Source: Bacteroidota bacterium (GTDB lineage Bacteria > Bacteroidota > Bacteroidia > Cytophagales > Cyclobacteriaceae). Taken from it: a stretch of 56,533 nt of DNA. The stretch lies in contig JAFDYY010000019.1 in NCBI GenBank assembly GCA_018267195.1, positions 1 through 56,533 on the forward strand, written 5' to 3'. The stretch's first letter is position 1. Each line of letters opens with the position of its first letter. The notes below the pieces were generated by a model. That model saw nothing but the letters and a program-made list of their open reading frames with translations, had not been told where the DNA came from and did not search any database. Both the position numbers and the translations under genes were made by a program. Shown here piece after piece: positions 1 to 9,662 of the stretch.

Positions 1-150
1 GCTATCAACCTCATCTGTTCAATGAACTTTAAGCCCGGTTCCCCAGGCCTCGCAAGGCTAAAAACCCTCCGGCTTTTAACCCATTTCCCCAAACGGGAGC
101 GCAAAGGTACAACAACTTTATTTCAACACAATACTTTGAAAGAATATTTT
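1..150 (-). promoter_or_regulatory. Promoter and structured untranslated leader leaving the window; possible rRNA operon leader
   Basis: Read on the minus strand, a strong Bacteroidota -7 box TACCTTTG lies at 109-102, with ATTG 19 bases upstream (132-129). The roughly 100 bases that follow hold no convincing start codon and are GC-rich. They contain a short GCCT/AGGC hairpin (47-58) and the dyad GTTCATTGAAC (27-17), which resembles the boxA-like element in Bacteroidota rRNA leaders. A strong promoter, a non-coding GC-rich leader and a boxA-like motif together suggest that a 16S rRNA gene starts just outside the window. The 16S gene itself is not visible, so this is inference. The leader of a protein gene remains possible. 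Confidence 0.4.
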
Positions 151-159
151 TTACTAGAG

Positions 160-1461
<1,302 letters not shown>

Positions 1462-1794
1462 TTATTTTTTTACCGCTTCCTCTTCCGAGCTAATTACCTG
1501 AAAGATCGAGTTGAGTTTTGTAATGATTAATAATTTGTTCACACTTTCGGAAGGGTTCATCAAATACACATCTCCACCTTTATTTCTGAACTTGGTTAAA
1601 ATGGTAATTAGCACACCGATGCCCGCACTGTTAATGTAACGAAGGCCTGCAATATCTATAATACAGGTTAACAGATTGTGGCTCATGGCTTCATTTACGG
1701 CTGCAATCATTTGAGTGCCATTGTCTTCTCCGATCAGGTCACCGCTGATTCGCAAGATTAGTTTTTTGTTTTTTATTTCCTGAGCAAAATTCAT
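1462..1794 (-). CDS. STAS-domain protein (anti-sigma factor antagonist type)
   Basis: A single STAS domain of 110 residues. The diagnostic loop is IAGLRYINSAGIGVL; Ser56 sits at the place phosphorylated in SpoIIAA/RsbV-type antagonists. In that family the unphosphorylated form sequesters a serine-kinase anti-sigma factor. No partner kinase or PP2C phosphatase lies nearby, so the partner must be elsewhere or the role differs. Its ATG overlaps the stop of the upstream Fur-family gene as ATGA, which implies translational coupling. No membrane segments are present, so it should be cytosolic. Confidence 0.85.
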   Translation of the reverse strand: MNFAQEIKNKKLILRISGDLIGEDNGTQMIAAVNEAMSHNLLTCIIDIAGLRYINSAGIGVLITILTKFRNKGGDVYLMNPSESVNKLLIITKLNSIFQVISSEEEAVKK

Positions 1795-2255
1795 ACTCGT
1801 TTATTTTCGCAGTTCACCTTTTTGCAAGAAGCATACAAAATTAATGAATGGTGTACGACATTAAAATGAAGCAATTCTTCGACCGTATTTTGAATGTTTT
1901 GAATGCGGGGGTCGCAAAATTCCAATACTTTAGAGCAGTCTGTACAAATAAGATGATCGTGCTGCTTGCTGCCATACGATTTTTCGTATTGTGCTAAATT
2001 TTTGCCGAATTGGTGTTTGCTTACCAAATCGCACTCTACCAGCAAATCCAATGTGTTATATACCGTGGCCCGGCTTACCCGGTAATTTTTATTTTTCAGG
2101 TGTACGTACAACGACTCAACATCAAAATGACCCTGGAGTGAATAAATTTCTTCCAAAATAATATACCGCTCAGATGTTTTACGCAACGCCTTCTGTTCAA
2201 GGTACGATGTGAAAATCTGCCTGACCGCTTCGTATTGCTTAGGGTTGAGAGCCAT
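1791..2255 (-). CDS. Fur-family metal- or peroxide-responsive repressor
   Basis: A 154-residue winged-helix regulator. The N-terminal DNA-binding domain includes SRATVYNTLDLL (residues 61-72). The C-terminal part carries the metal ligands of the family: His99 and His101 in KQHDHLICTDC, the structural zinc pair Cys104/Cys107 and a second pair Cys144/Cys149. Fur, PerR and Zur cannot be told apart from this alone. I chose the ATG at 2255 because the longer reading would begin inside a perfect -7 box (2272-2265). It overlaps the STAS gene by four bases. Confidence 0.88.
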   Translation of the reverse strand: MALNPKQYEAVRQIFTSYLEQKALRKTSERYIILEEIYSLQGHFDVESLYVHLKNKNYRVSRATVYNTLDLLVECDLVSKHQFGKNLAQYEKSYGSKQHDHLICTDCSKVLEFCDPRIQNIQNTVEELLHFNVVHHSLILYASCKKVNCENKRV

Positions 2256-2264
2256 GATGAGCCA

Positions 2265-2272
2265 CAAATATA
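2265..2272 (-). promoter_or_regulatory. -7 promoter box of the Fur-family gene
   Basis: The minus strand reads TATATTTG, a perfect TAnnTTTG box. The predicted transcript start lies only a few bases before the ATG at 2255, so the message would be almost leaderless. No clear TTTG element is seen 19-21 bases upstream. Confidence 0.5.
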
Positions 2273-2434
2273 CGTGCTTAATTATTAAGGCAGCCCGATT
2301 TATGCAAAATCGAGGCTTCCGGCAAAAATTTGTATTGGGATAAACTAAAATATTACATCTGCATTGATTCGGACATCATCGCCAGTCAAATAAATCCGTC
2401 TATACCTTCCTTTGTACTATTAAACGTGTGGGAT

Positions 2435-2536
2435 ATGATTCATCTTTGCTTGTTGTCTGTTGTGCTTTTTTTCAGTGTGTTTTTTACACTTGTGGTAAAA
2501 TCTCAGCCCGGTATAAACAATCTTCCTCCGCAATAA
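2435..2536 (+). CDS. Possible small membrane peptide
   Basis: A 33-codon reading frame lies in the 270-base gap between the convergently placed radical SAM gene and the start of the Fur-family gene. It encodes a hydrophobic stretch (about residues 4-21, rich in Leu, Val and Phe) with a short polar tail. GTGTGGGAT precedes the ATG and could act as a weak ribosome site. I do not recognise a family and coding is not certain; the hydrophobicity could come from T-rich DNA alone. Confidence 0.2.
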   Translation: MIHLCLLSVVLFFSVFFTLVVKSQPGINNLPPQ

Positions 2537-2538
2537 TT

Positions 2539-3558
2539 TTAGGTAAAAACGGCTGCCCCTTCGGTACAATTTCGGCACATATCGATCGAAGCTCGTGCCT
2601 CAAATAAAGACTGGCGGAACTGATGATACTTTTCGCCATGCCAGATTTCGGCAAATTTCTTTTGGTTTAAATCGCCCAGAACATAGTGCGCATCTTTATC
2701 GAAACAACAGGGCACTATTTTGCCGTCCCACGTAATTACACAACTGTGCCACATCTTCCAACACTCGTCTGCCCATTTGTTTTTAATGGCATACGATCCG
2801 TCTGCTTGTTTTTTGTAACGAGAATATTTTTCGATAGTCGGAATCAATTCCGAACCATTTTCATAATCGTAAATCTGGGCCGTTTTAAATTTCAGTTCAT
2901 CTACACCCAGTTCTTTAGCCATGTTTTTAACATCCCCTATCTGGTGTTCATTGGGCTTTACCACCAAAAACTGGAAAATAACATGCGGTGTTCTTGATTT
3001 TAAATCTTTTTTCCATTGAATGATATTCTTGACGCCCTCCATTACTTTATCGAGTTTACCTCCGATGCGATAGCTCTGATACGTTTCCTGGGTTGTGCCG
3101 TCTATTGAAATGATGAGCCGATCGAGGCCAGACTCTACCGTTTTTCGGGCAGCTTCGTCTGTTAGATAGTGGGCATTGGTGGAGGTAGCTGTGTAGATTT
3201 TTTTTTGAGAAGCCTGTTTTACCATTTCCAAAAATTGTGGGTGCAAAAATGGTTCGCCCTGAAAATAAAAAATAAGGTAAGAAAGCGTGGGGGCAAGTTG
3301 GTCTATAATAGATTGGAACAATTCGGGTTTCATCATGCCTGTTGGGCGGGTAAACGACCGCAAACCACTGGGGCACTCAGGGCATCGCAAATTGCAAGAA
3401 GTAGTAGGCTCAATGGATATACTGATGGGCATTCCGTGATGGGCTACTTTTTTTTGGATTTTAGAAACTTTAAAACTTGAATAAATCCGTGCCAGATTTA
3501 GCAGACGGGCCGGAGTCTGTTTGCTTAAAAAATTAAATCCGTCTATCGGGCGATTCAT
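2539..3558 (-). CDS. Radical SAM protein with SPASM domain
   Basis: A 339-residue radical SAM enzyme. The CxxxCxxC motif binding the SAM-coordinating iron-sulfur cluster is Cys55, Cys59 and Cys62 (TTSCNLRCPEC). A Cys-rich C-terminal SPASM region follows (CWKMWHSC, IVPCCFDKD, MCRNC), which would bind auxiliary clusters. Family members modify peptides or proteins, but no precursor peptide is seen next to it and the substrate is unknown. It is divergent from the DUF4105 gene, and its ATG lies four bases after a -7 box. The class call is firm and the function open. Confidence 0.9.
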   Translation of the reverse strand: MNRPIDGFNFLSKQTPARLLNLARIYSSFKVSKIQKKVAHHGMPISISIEPTTSCNLRCPECPSGLRSFTRPTGMMKPELFQSIIDQLAPTLSYLIFYFQGEPFLHPQFLEMVKQASQKKIYTATSTNAHYLTDEAARKTVESGLDRLIISIDGTTQETYQSYRIGGKLDKVMEGVKNIIQWKKDLKSRTPHVIFQFLVVKPNEHQIGDVKNMAKELGVDELKFKTAQIYDYENGSELIPTIEKYSRYKKQADGSYAIKNKWADECWKMWHSCVITWDGKIVPCCFDKDAHYVLGDLNQKKFAEIWHGEKYHQFRQSLFEARASIDMCRNCTEGAAVFT

Positions 3559-3562
3559 GTGC

Positions 3563-3570
3563 CAAAATTA
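3563..3570 (-). promoter_or_regulatory. -7 promoter box of the radical SAM gene
   Basis: The minus strand reads TAATTTTG, followed by GCAC and then the ATG at 3558. Transcription starting at the expected distance would begin at or next to the start codon, giving a leaderless mRNA. Confidence 0.5.
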
Positions 3571-3616
3571 CTTTTTCAAAAACGAATTGTTTTATCTTGA
3601 GCAAGATTTTAAAGCA

Positions 3617-4789
3617 ATGAAAAAAATTCTTTTTGGATGGCTTCTTTTATTGGTTAGTACCGAGGGTCTTTCCCAGCCGGTTCAATTATCTACGCAAAGT
3701 TATATTTCTATTATCACCTTCGGCCCCTCTCAGGAAGAACTCTACTCTGCTTTCGGCCACAGTGGCATTCGCGTGCGCGATTCCCTGAACCAACTCGATC
3801 TGTTTTTTAATTATGGTGTGTTTAATTTCGAGCAGCCAAATTTTTATTTGAATTTTACCCGTGGGCATTTGCTCTACTCGGTGGATGTGTACCCCTATCC
3901 GGCTTTTCAGGAATATTATATCGAGCACAAACGTTTTATACACGAACAGATTCTCTCCCTTACGGCCGCACAAGCTCAATCCATTTTCAAATTTTTAGTT
4001 TGGAATGTGCAACCCGAAAACAAAGACTATCTCTACGATTATTTTTATAACAATTGTGCCACCCAAGTGCGCGATGTATTTAAGCGTGTACTGCGCAACG
4101 AAGTAAATTTTGATTCTTCTTTCATTCAAACGCATTATACCATCCGGCAACTAACCGACCTCTACCTGCAACAACAACCATGGGGCGACTTGGGCATTGA
4201 CATTTGTCTTGGTATGCCTATGGATAAAAAGGCTCGGCCTTATGAATACATGTTTCTGCCCGACTACATTGAATCTTCATTCGATCACGCTACCAACCAA
4301 GCCTTGGGATTGCCTTTGGTGAAATCAAAAACAAAAGTATATGTACCCCCGGCTGAAAAATTTCCGTTTCCGTGGTTTCATCCGTGGGTTGTTTTTGGGG
4401 TTTTATTTATGGTTATAACCTACATTACTTACCTTGACCGGGTGCGCAAGAAACCTTCGGTCTGGCTCGACAAGATTTTATTTTTTATTTGTGGAGTAAT
4501 TGGCCTGTTGTTATTGATGCTCTGGACCGCCACCGACCACCGGGCAGCCGCCAATAACTTTAATTTGTTATGGGCCCTGCCCACTCATTTTTTTGTTTTT
4601 TTCATTTTGTTTAAAAAACAAAAGCCGGGTTGGTTGAAAACCTATTTTTTAATGACCACCCTCGTAAGTGCTTTATTACTTGGGTTCTGGTTTTTATTGC
4701 CTCAGGCTCTCAACGTTTTTTTAATTCCGCTGGTTGGCATCCTGCTTATGCGGGCCGCTTTAAACTTTATTTTGCTAAAAAAAGCATAG
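3617..4789 (+). CDS. DUF4105 (Lnb-type) membrane protein
   Basis: A 390-residue protein starting at MKKILFGW, a typical signal peptide; an in-frame ATG at 3521 would lie inside the divergent radical SAM gene and is unlikely. The periplasmic N-terminal domain has the conserved ITFGPSQEELYSAFGHSGIRV segment and a later YNNCATQVRDVF motif, which suggests a papain-like or NlpC-like Cys/His fold. The C-terminal third holds about five hydrophobic segments. DUF4105 proteins are widespread in Bacteroidota, and no reaction is established that I can name. The gene is convergent with the beta-CASP nuclease gene. Confidence 0.85.
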   Translation: MKKILFGWLLLLVSTEGLSQPVQLSTQSYISIITFGPSQEELYSAFGHSGIRVRDSLNQLDLFFNYGVFNFEQPNFYLNFTRGHLLYSVDVYPYPAFQEYYIEHKRFIHEQILSLTAAQAQSIFKFLVWNVQPENKDYLYDYFYNNCATQVRDVFKRVLRNEVNFDSSFIQTHYTIRQLTDLYLQQQPWGDLGIDICLGMPMDKKARPYEYMFLPDYIESSFDHATNQALGLPLVKSKTKVYVPPAEKFPFPWFHPWVVFGVLFMVITYITYLDRVRKKPSVWLDKILFFICGVIGLLLLMLWTATDHRAAANNFNLLWALPTHFFVFFILFKKQKPGWLKTYFLMTTLVSALLLGFWFLLPQALNVFLIPLVGILLMRAALNFILLKKA

Positions 4790-4812
4790 CCCTATTTTTC
4801 GGGCGGGTTGCG

Positions 4813-6210
4813 TTATATGCCTTCAAACAAACTTACCGATTCAAGGTATTTCGGAACAATCACATTCCAATTCATTTCTTTTCGGATGGCTTCGGCATAT
4901 AACGACAAATCAGGGTCTTCGCCATGCACCGTAAACACCATTTTGGGTTTCGACTTAAAATTTTTCATCCACTGAAACAGTTCGCTACGATCAGCATGGC
5001 CAGAGAGGGATGTCATATTTACTACGTGGCAAAGCACGGGCACTTCTTCACCAAAAATGCGGATAGTTGCTTCTCCTTCTACCAGTTTTCTTCCCCGGGT
5101 GCCGACCGCCTGATACCCTGAAACCAGCACTGTATCTTTTTTATTTCGTAAGCGATGATACAAATGGTGCAAAATACGTCCGCCCGTCATCATCCCGCTC
5201 GAAGAAATAATAATAGCGTTGCTCTTGATGCTATTCAATTGTTTGGAGTGTTCGGCTGTTTTTACAAATACCAGCATATTAGTTTCCAGCATTTGAGCAA
5301 ACCCCGAGCTGCCAAATTTTACCCGGTGATAATCCGGATGTTTGTAGTAAAGATAGGTGGCCGAAATGGCCATGGGGCTATCAATATATACCGGCACATC
5401 GGGAATGCGTTTTTCATTTATTAGTTGATGGAAAAAATATAACAATGTTTGGGTGCGGCCTACGGCAAAAGCCGGAATAAGCAACACTCCGCCCCGCTGA
5501 AGTGTTTCGTTGGTAATACGTTCTAATTCTTTGTCGGGCTCGCCCACCGGGTTATTTTTATTTCCATACGTAGATTCGATAAATAACACATCGGTATCAT
5601 CAATAGCTTCGGGTTCGTTCAGCATGGCATCGTGGTAGCGTCCTAAGTCGCCCGAAAAAGTAATTTTTTTGGCCTGTTGTTTCCCTTTTATAAATACTTC
5701 GGTAATAGCGGCCCCCAACAAATGGCCTGCCTTGCGAAAAATAATTTCTACAGAGCTATGAAGCTGGATGCGCTGGTTGGTATCATAGATCTGTAAAAGC
5801 GGAAAGACTTCCTGCACATCTTCTGCATTGTATAAAGGCTGTGGGTCGGTATGTTTAGAATATCCTTGCTTTTGTGCAAAGATGGCTTCTTCTTCTTGCA
5901 GCTTGGCCGAATCCAGCAGCATCAGTTCCATTAAATCGGCAGTGGGTGGCGTGCAGTAAATGGGGCCCCGAAATCCTTCCCTTACCAAGCGGGGCAAATA
6001 CCCGGTGTGGTCTATGTGGGCGTGGCTAATAACCACGGCCTGAATACTTTTTGCTTCTACCGGAAACTCCTCCCAATTGCGCAAGCGTAATTCTTTCAGT
6101 CCTTGAAACAATCCGCAATCGAATAAAAAACGAAAATCACCAACTGTTACCAAGTATCGCGAGCCGGTAACTGTGCCGGTAGCTCCCAAAAATTTTACTT
6201 TTACATCCAT
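4813..6210 (-). CDS. Metallo-beta-lactamase/beta-CASP RNA nuclease-like protein
   Basis: A 465-residue protein of the YSH1/CPSF-73-like family. The metal-binding HAHIDH motif is at residues 63-68. It is followed by ESTYGN, the beta-CASP segment with SGMMTGGRILHHL, GYQAVGTRGR, and the RNA-metabolising zinc-binding signature LSGHADRSEL with a final VHGE. These residues predict a zinc-dependent RNA endo- or exonuclease in the cytosol. The length matches bacterial homologues. It is divergent from usp, with about 200 bases between the genes that hold the FNR-type control region. Confidence 0.9.
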   Translation of the reverse strand: MDVKVKFLGATGTVTGSRYLVTVGDFRFLFDCGLFQGLKELRLRNWEEFPVEAKSIQAVVISHAHIDHTGYLPRLVREGFRGPIYCTPPTADLMELMLLDSAKLQEEEAIFAQKQGYSKHTDPQPLYNAEDVQEVFPLLQIYDTNQRIQLHSSVEIIFRKAGHLLGAAITEVFIKGKQQAKKITFSGDLGRYHDAMLNEPEAIDDTDVLFIESTYGNKNNPVGEPDKELERITNETLQRGGVLLIPAFAVGRTQTLLYFFHQLINEKRIPDVPVYIDSPMAISATYLYYKHPDYHRVKFGSSGFAQMLETNMLVFVKTAEHSKQLNSIKSNAIIISSSGMMTGGRILHHLYHRLRNKKDTVLVSGYQAVGTRGRKLVEGEATIRIFGEEVPVLCHVVNMTSLSGHADRSELFQWMKNFKSKPKMVFTVHGEDPDLSLYAEAIRKEMNWNVIVPKYLESVSLFEGI

Positions 6211-6277
6211 TGCCGTAACATTAAATTCAAATTAAAGCAACTCATTTTTTGTTTCATAATTGACCTACAAAAGTAAA

Positions 6278-6296
6278 CCTGATATTCGTCATCAGG
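6278..6296. promoter_or_regulatory. Upstream dyad CCTGAT-N7-ATCAGG
   Basis: A perfect six-base inverted repeat with a seven-base spacer. Its half-sites contain TGAT/ATCA, as in FNR/CRP-type sites, and its centre lies about 20.5 bases (two helical turns) upstream of the perfect FNR-type box. It would sit near -62 of the predicted usp start. It could be a second regulator site with altered spacing or an unrelated dyad. Confidence 0.35.
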
Positions 6297-6300
6297 CTTG

Positions 6301-6314
6301 TTGATTTCGATCAA
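6301..6314. promoter_or_regulatory. Perfect FNR-type operator TTGAT-TTCG-ATCAA
   Basis: The site matches the FNR consensus TTGATnnnnATCAA at all ten defined bases, and the dyad extends one base on each side (G and C). Its centre is 41.5 bases upstream of the start predicted from the -7 box at 6337-6344, the classical class II activator position. The downstream genes encode a stress protein and cbb3 oxidase maturation factors, as expected for an oxygen-responsive Crp/Fnr regulator. No such regulator is encoded in this window. Confidence 0.75.
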
Positions 6315-6336
6315 CGCACAAGTATTTTAATGTTGT

Positions 6337-6344
6337 TAGCTTTG
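6337..6344 (+). promoter_or_regulatory. -7 box of the usp-ccoI-ccoS promoter
   Basis: TAGCTTTG is a perfect TAnnTTTG box. No TTTG is found at 19-21 bases upstream; that space is taken by the FNR-type site. This is the pattern expected for an activator-dependent promoter. The leader would be about 65 bases. Confidence 0.6.
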
Positions 6345-6352
6345 GTCGCAAA

Positions 6353-6380
6353 GGCCGTTTTATTTTATAATAAAATGGCC
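6353..6380 (+). promoter_or_regulatory. 12-bp stem-loop in the usp leader
   Basis: GGCCGTTTTATT, loop TTAT, then AATAAAATGGCC: twelve pairs including one G-U. It starts only a few bases after the predicted transcript start and ends 34 bases before the usp ATG. It lacks a following U tract, so it is more likely a 5-prime mRNA stabiliser or translational element than a terminator. Confidence 0.5.
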
Positions 6381-6414
6381 AAGCAAAATAATCTAACTGA
6401 AAAAAATTAAAAAT

Positions 6415-7269
6415 ATGAAAAACATATTGGTTCCCTGCGATTTTTCGAAAGCCGCCATAGATGCTTACCAACAGGCGTTAGAATTGGCAACTAAACCGGG
6501 CGAAACAATTTACCTGATCCATGTCATTGAGCCCCCGCTGATGCAAGATACCATGTTAATGCCTACGCTGAATTTTGAAGAAGAGCTCATGCACGACATG
6601 AAGGAGAAAGCAGAAAAGGAATTTAAGGCATTAGTCAAAGAAAAGAACAGAGAAGAAGTGTCGGTGATAAGCGAAATCCGGTATGGCACTGTAACGTCCG
6701 TTATTTTAGAACAAATAGCAGCCAAAAAAATAGATTTGGTAGTAATGGGTTCTACGGGTGCCAGCGGTGTAAAAGAATACTTAATCGGGTCGAATGCCGA
6801 GCGCATCGTACGGCAGTCGCCCGTTCCGGTAATGGTGGTGAAAAAAAATGCCCTGCGGCCAATAAAAAATATTGTTTTTCCTAACGACCTTAGCTTCGAG
6901 CATCAGGAAAATTTAGTAGCGAGAGTAAAAGACCTGCAAGATAAATTTCAAGCAAAACTGCATGTAGTGTGGGTTAATACGCCAGGCGATTTTCAAAATG
7001 ACACTGATACACGAAAAAGACTGGAAACTTTTGCTTCCCGTTTTATGCTTACCAACTATACCCTCAATATATTTAATCATCACTCTAAGCGACAAGGCAT
7101 TATTGAGTTTACTAATCTGGTACATGGCGATTTAATTGCGCTGGGTACCCACGGCCGTACCGGGCTGGCTCACTTGCTTACCTCGAGTGTGGCGGAAGAT
7201 GTAGTGAATCATACCGACAGTTTGGTTTGGACCTACACGTTAAAAAATGAACCTTTAGAATCTAAATGA
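6415..7269 (+). CDS. Tandem-domain universal stress protein
   Basis: A 284-residue cytosolic protein with two UspA-like domains. The first (residues 1-143) begins KNILVPCDFSKAA and ends with the ATP-binding signature GSTGASGVKEYLIGSNAERIVRQSPVPVMVV. The second (about 150-275) is weaker and ends GTHGRTGLAHLLTSSVAEDVV. The complete glycine-rich loop suggests nucleotide binding in the first domain. Its stop overlaps the ccoI start as ATGA, so it is co-translated with the cbb3 maturation genes and sits directly behind the FNR-type promoter. A role in low-oxygen stress is inferred from this context. Confidence 0.9.
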   Translation: MKNILVPCDFSKAAIDAYQQALELATKPGETIYLIHVIEPPLMQDTMLMPTLNFEEELMHDMKEKAEKEFKALVKEKNREEVSVISEIRYGTVTSVILEQIAAKKIDLVVMGSTGASGVKEYLIGSNAERIVRQSPVPVMVVKKNALRPIKNIVFPNDLSFEHQENLVARVKDLQDKFQAKLHVVWVNTPGDFQNDTDTRKRLETFASRFMLTNYTLNIFNHHSKRQGIIEFTNLVHGDLIALGTHGRTGLAHLLTSSVAEDVVNHTDSLVWTYTLKNEPLESK

Positions 7270-9662
7270 ACCCCGAAGTAAGCGTTAAAGAACCTCACAC
7301 CGGCACCCTCTGTTACCACTGCGGGCAACCCTGCGAAGAAAAACTTTGGCTTGACGAAAAAGTTTTTTGTTGCTATGGGTGCCAAACGGTGTATGAAATT
7401 CTGAATGCTAATAATCTGTGCCGGTACTATCAGTTGGATCTGCATCCCGGCCTTTCGCAACGCAAACAAACTGACGAAAATTTTTTGTATCTGGACGAAA
7501 AGCCCATTCGCAAAAAATTATTGTCGTTCGATTCCGATCATTTTGCCCGCATTACTTTTTCCATCCCCGCTATTCATTGCGTATCGTGCATTTGGTTACT
7601 GGAAAATCTGCAAAAAATAGATGCCGGTGTGTTGCGTTCCGAAACTAACTTTACCCAAAAAAGTGTTACCATTGATTTTAACCCGACCCACACCAAGCTT
7701 AGCCATATTGCAGCCACGCTCCATTCGTTAGGGTATGCCCCGCTTATTACATTAGACGGCACCAAATCAAACAAAAAGACCGACAACAAAGCACTTTTGC
7801 TCAAGCTGGCACTGGCCGGATTTTGTTTTGGCAATGTTATGCTCTTCAGTTTTCCCGAGTACCTGGGCATTGCCCGTGCCGATGCTTTTTTAACACGTGT
7901 CTTTTCATGGCTCAACCTGTTGCTCTCCATCCCGGTTTTTGTTTACAGTTCATCCGACTACCTGAAGTCGGCCTGGAAAAGTTTTACCCAACGGCAAATC
8001 AACATTGATGTGCCCATTGCGGCTGGCCTTGTGGCGCTATTTTTCCGAAGCGCTTACGATATTCTCAGTCATACCGGCCCCGGTTATTTTGATTCCTTTA
8101 CCGGCTTGGTTTTCTTTTTATTAACCGGCCGGTGGTTTCAAAACATAACGTATGAAAGTCTGGCATTCGACCGTGATTTTAAGTCGTACTTTCCGTTGGC
8201 TGTGCAGAAAAAAGGAAATGATCGGTGGGAATCGGTTATTGTACATCAACTCTTGCCGGGCGATCAAATTCGGCTGCGCAACATGGAAATTGTGCCGACC
8301 GACAGTAAACTGATCAGTGCTCCTACCTTTATTGATTACAGTTTTGTAACGGGCGAATCGAGGCCGGTAAATGCCAACCCGGGCGATTTAATTTATGCCG
8401 GAGGGCGGCTGATAGGCCAACCCGCAGAAATGGTAGTAGAAAAATCTGTTTCGCAAAGCCACCTTACCAGTTTGTGGAACAACCCCGCGTTTGGAAAAAC
8501 AAACGAAAGCCAGTACAAAAAAATGATTGACCGGGCTGCCCGCAGGTTTACCTGGATCGTGCTCTTCCTTGCATTTGCTACGGCCGTCTATTGGCAAATT
8601 ACAGCCCCCACTCAGATGTGGCTGGTGCTCACGTCTGTGCTGATGGTAGCTTGCCCTTGTGCGCTGGCTCTGTCGGCTCCTTTTACATTTGGAAACACGA
8701 TGCGGGTTTTGGGCAAACATAAACTCTATCTTAAAAATGCCGATGTGGTTGAACGTCTGGCTGCCATAAACTCCGTAGTGCTTGATAAAACCGGCACTCT
8801 AACACATGGCGAAAAACCAAAAATAGAATTTATCGGGAAACTGACAGACGAAGAGCGGGCCGCCATCCATGCACTAACCGGAGCATCGTCTCACCCGTTG
8901 AGTATGATGATAACATCCTCCACTTTCAGCGATTCGCCAAAAGTCATTTCAAATTTTAAAGAAATCCCCGGCCAGGGAGTAGAAGGTGTGATTGACGGGC
9001 AAACCTACCGTGTAGGCTCAGCAGAATTTGTAGGTGCTTCTTCCCTACCGTCTGCCGGAGGCTCTTCTGTTTTTATTTCTATTAACAAGGAGGTGATTGG
9101 TTATTTTTTAATCTCTACTTCCATCCGGAAAAATATTAAACGAATGATTCATGCTTTGGGCAACAAAATGGATGCGCTGCTCTCGGGCGACAAAGAAACT
9201 CAATCGGATGAATTGCGAAAATTATTTCCCCAATCAACCTTGTTTTTCTTCAATCAAAGCCCACACGATAAGTTGGAGTATATTTTTAATCTGCAGCTAA
9301 ATGGAAAAACTGTATTGATGGTGGGCGATGGGTTAAACGACTCCGGGGCACTCAAGCAAAGCGATGTGGGCTTAGCGGTAACCGACCGGGCCGGCACCTT
9401 TTCGCCTGCCTGCGATGGAATTTTAGAAGGCAGCCAACTGGGCCAACTTGATAAATTTATAGCCTTGTCAAAATCATCTATCGTAATTTTAAAAACCGCG
9501 TTTGTTATTTCGTTTTTATACAATGCCCTTGCTCTCACCTTTGCCGTAAGCGGGCATCTTACTCCTTTAGTGGCTGCGGTGCTGATGCCGCTAAGCAGCA
9601 TCAGTGTAGTGGGTTTTTCAACATTGGCCGTTACCTTTACAGCAAAAAGAAAACTATCATGA
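7266..9662 (+). CDS. ccoI: Cu+-translocating P1B-type ATPase for cbb3 assembly (CcoI/FixI)
   Basis: A 798-residue heavy-metal P-type ATPase. An N-terminal Cys cluster (Cys16, 19, 23, 35, 36, 39) precedes an HMA-like domain with CVSC at 105-108. The transmembrane CPC motif is residues 463-465. The actuator TGES, the phosphorylation motif DKTGTLT (Asp507), a SSHPLS segment and GDGLND (687-692) are all intact. CcoI proteins export copper needed for the binuclear centre of the cbb3 oxidase. The Cys-rich extension and the adjacent ccoS identify it as CcoI rather than a general copper exporter. It overlaps usp upstream and ccoS downstream. Confidence 0.94.
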   Translation: MNPEVSVKEPHTGTLCYHCGQPCEEKLWLDEKVFCCYGCQTVYEILNANNLCRYYQLDLHPGLSQRKQTDENFLYLDEKPIRKKLLSFDSDHFARITFSIPAIHCVSCIWLLENLQKIDAGVLRSETNFTQKSVTIDFNPTHTKLSHIAATLHSLGYAPLITLDGTKSNKKTDNKALLLKLALAGFCFGNVMLFSFPEYLGIARADAFLTRVFSWLNLLLSIPVFVYSSSDYLKSAWKSFTQRQINIDVPIAAGLVALFFRSAYDILSHTGPGYFDSFTGLVFFLLTGRWFQNITYESLAFDRDFKSYFPLAVQKKGNDRWESVIVHQLLPGDQIRLRNMEIVPTDSKLISAPTFIDYSFVTGESRPVNANPGDLIYAGGRLIGQPAEMVVEKSVSQSHLTSLWNNPAFGKTNESQYKKMIDRAARRFTWIVLFLAFATAVYWQITAPTQMWLVLTSVLMVACPCALALSAPFTFGNTMRVLGKHKLYLKNADVVERLAAINSVVLDKTGTLTHGEKPKIEFIGKLTDEERAAIHALTGASSHPLSMMITSSTFSDSPKVISNFKEIPGQGVEGVIDGQTYRVGSAEFVGASSLPSAGGSSVFISINKEVIGYFLISTSIRKNIKRMIHALGNKMDALLSGDKETQSDELRKLFPQSTLFFFNQSPHDKLEYIFNLQLNGKTVLMVGDGLNDSGALKQSDVGLAVTDRAGTFSPACDGILEGSQLGQLDKFIALSKSSIVILKTAFVISFLYNALALTFAVSGHLTPLVAAVLMPLSSISVVGFSTLAVTFTAKRKLS

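Noticed and set aside
3056..3376. Minus-strand frame of 106 codons inside the radical SAM gene
   Set aside because: It is an alternative frame of a well-supported gene and has no domain.
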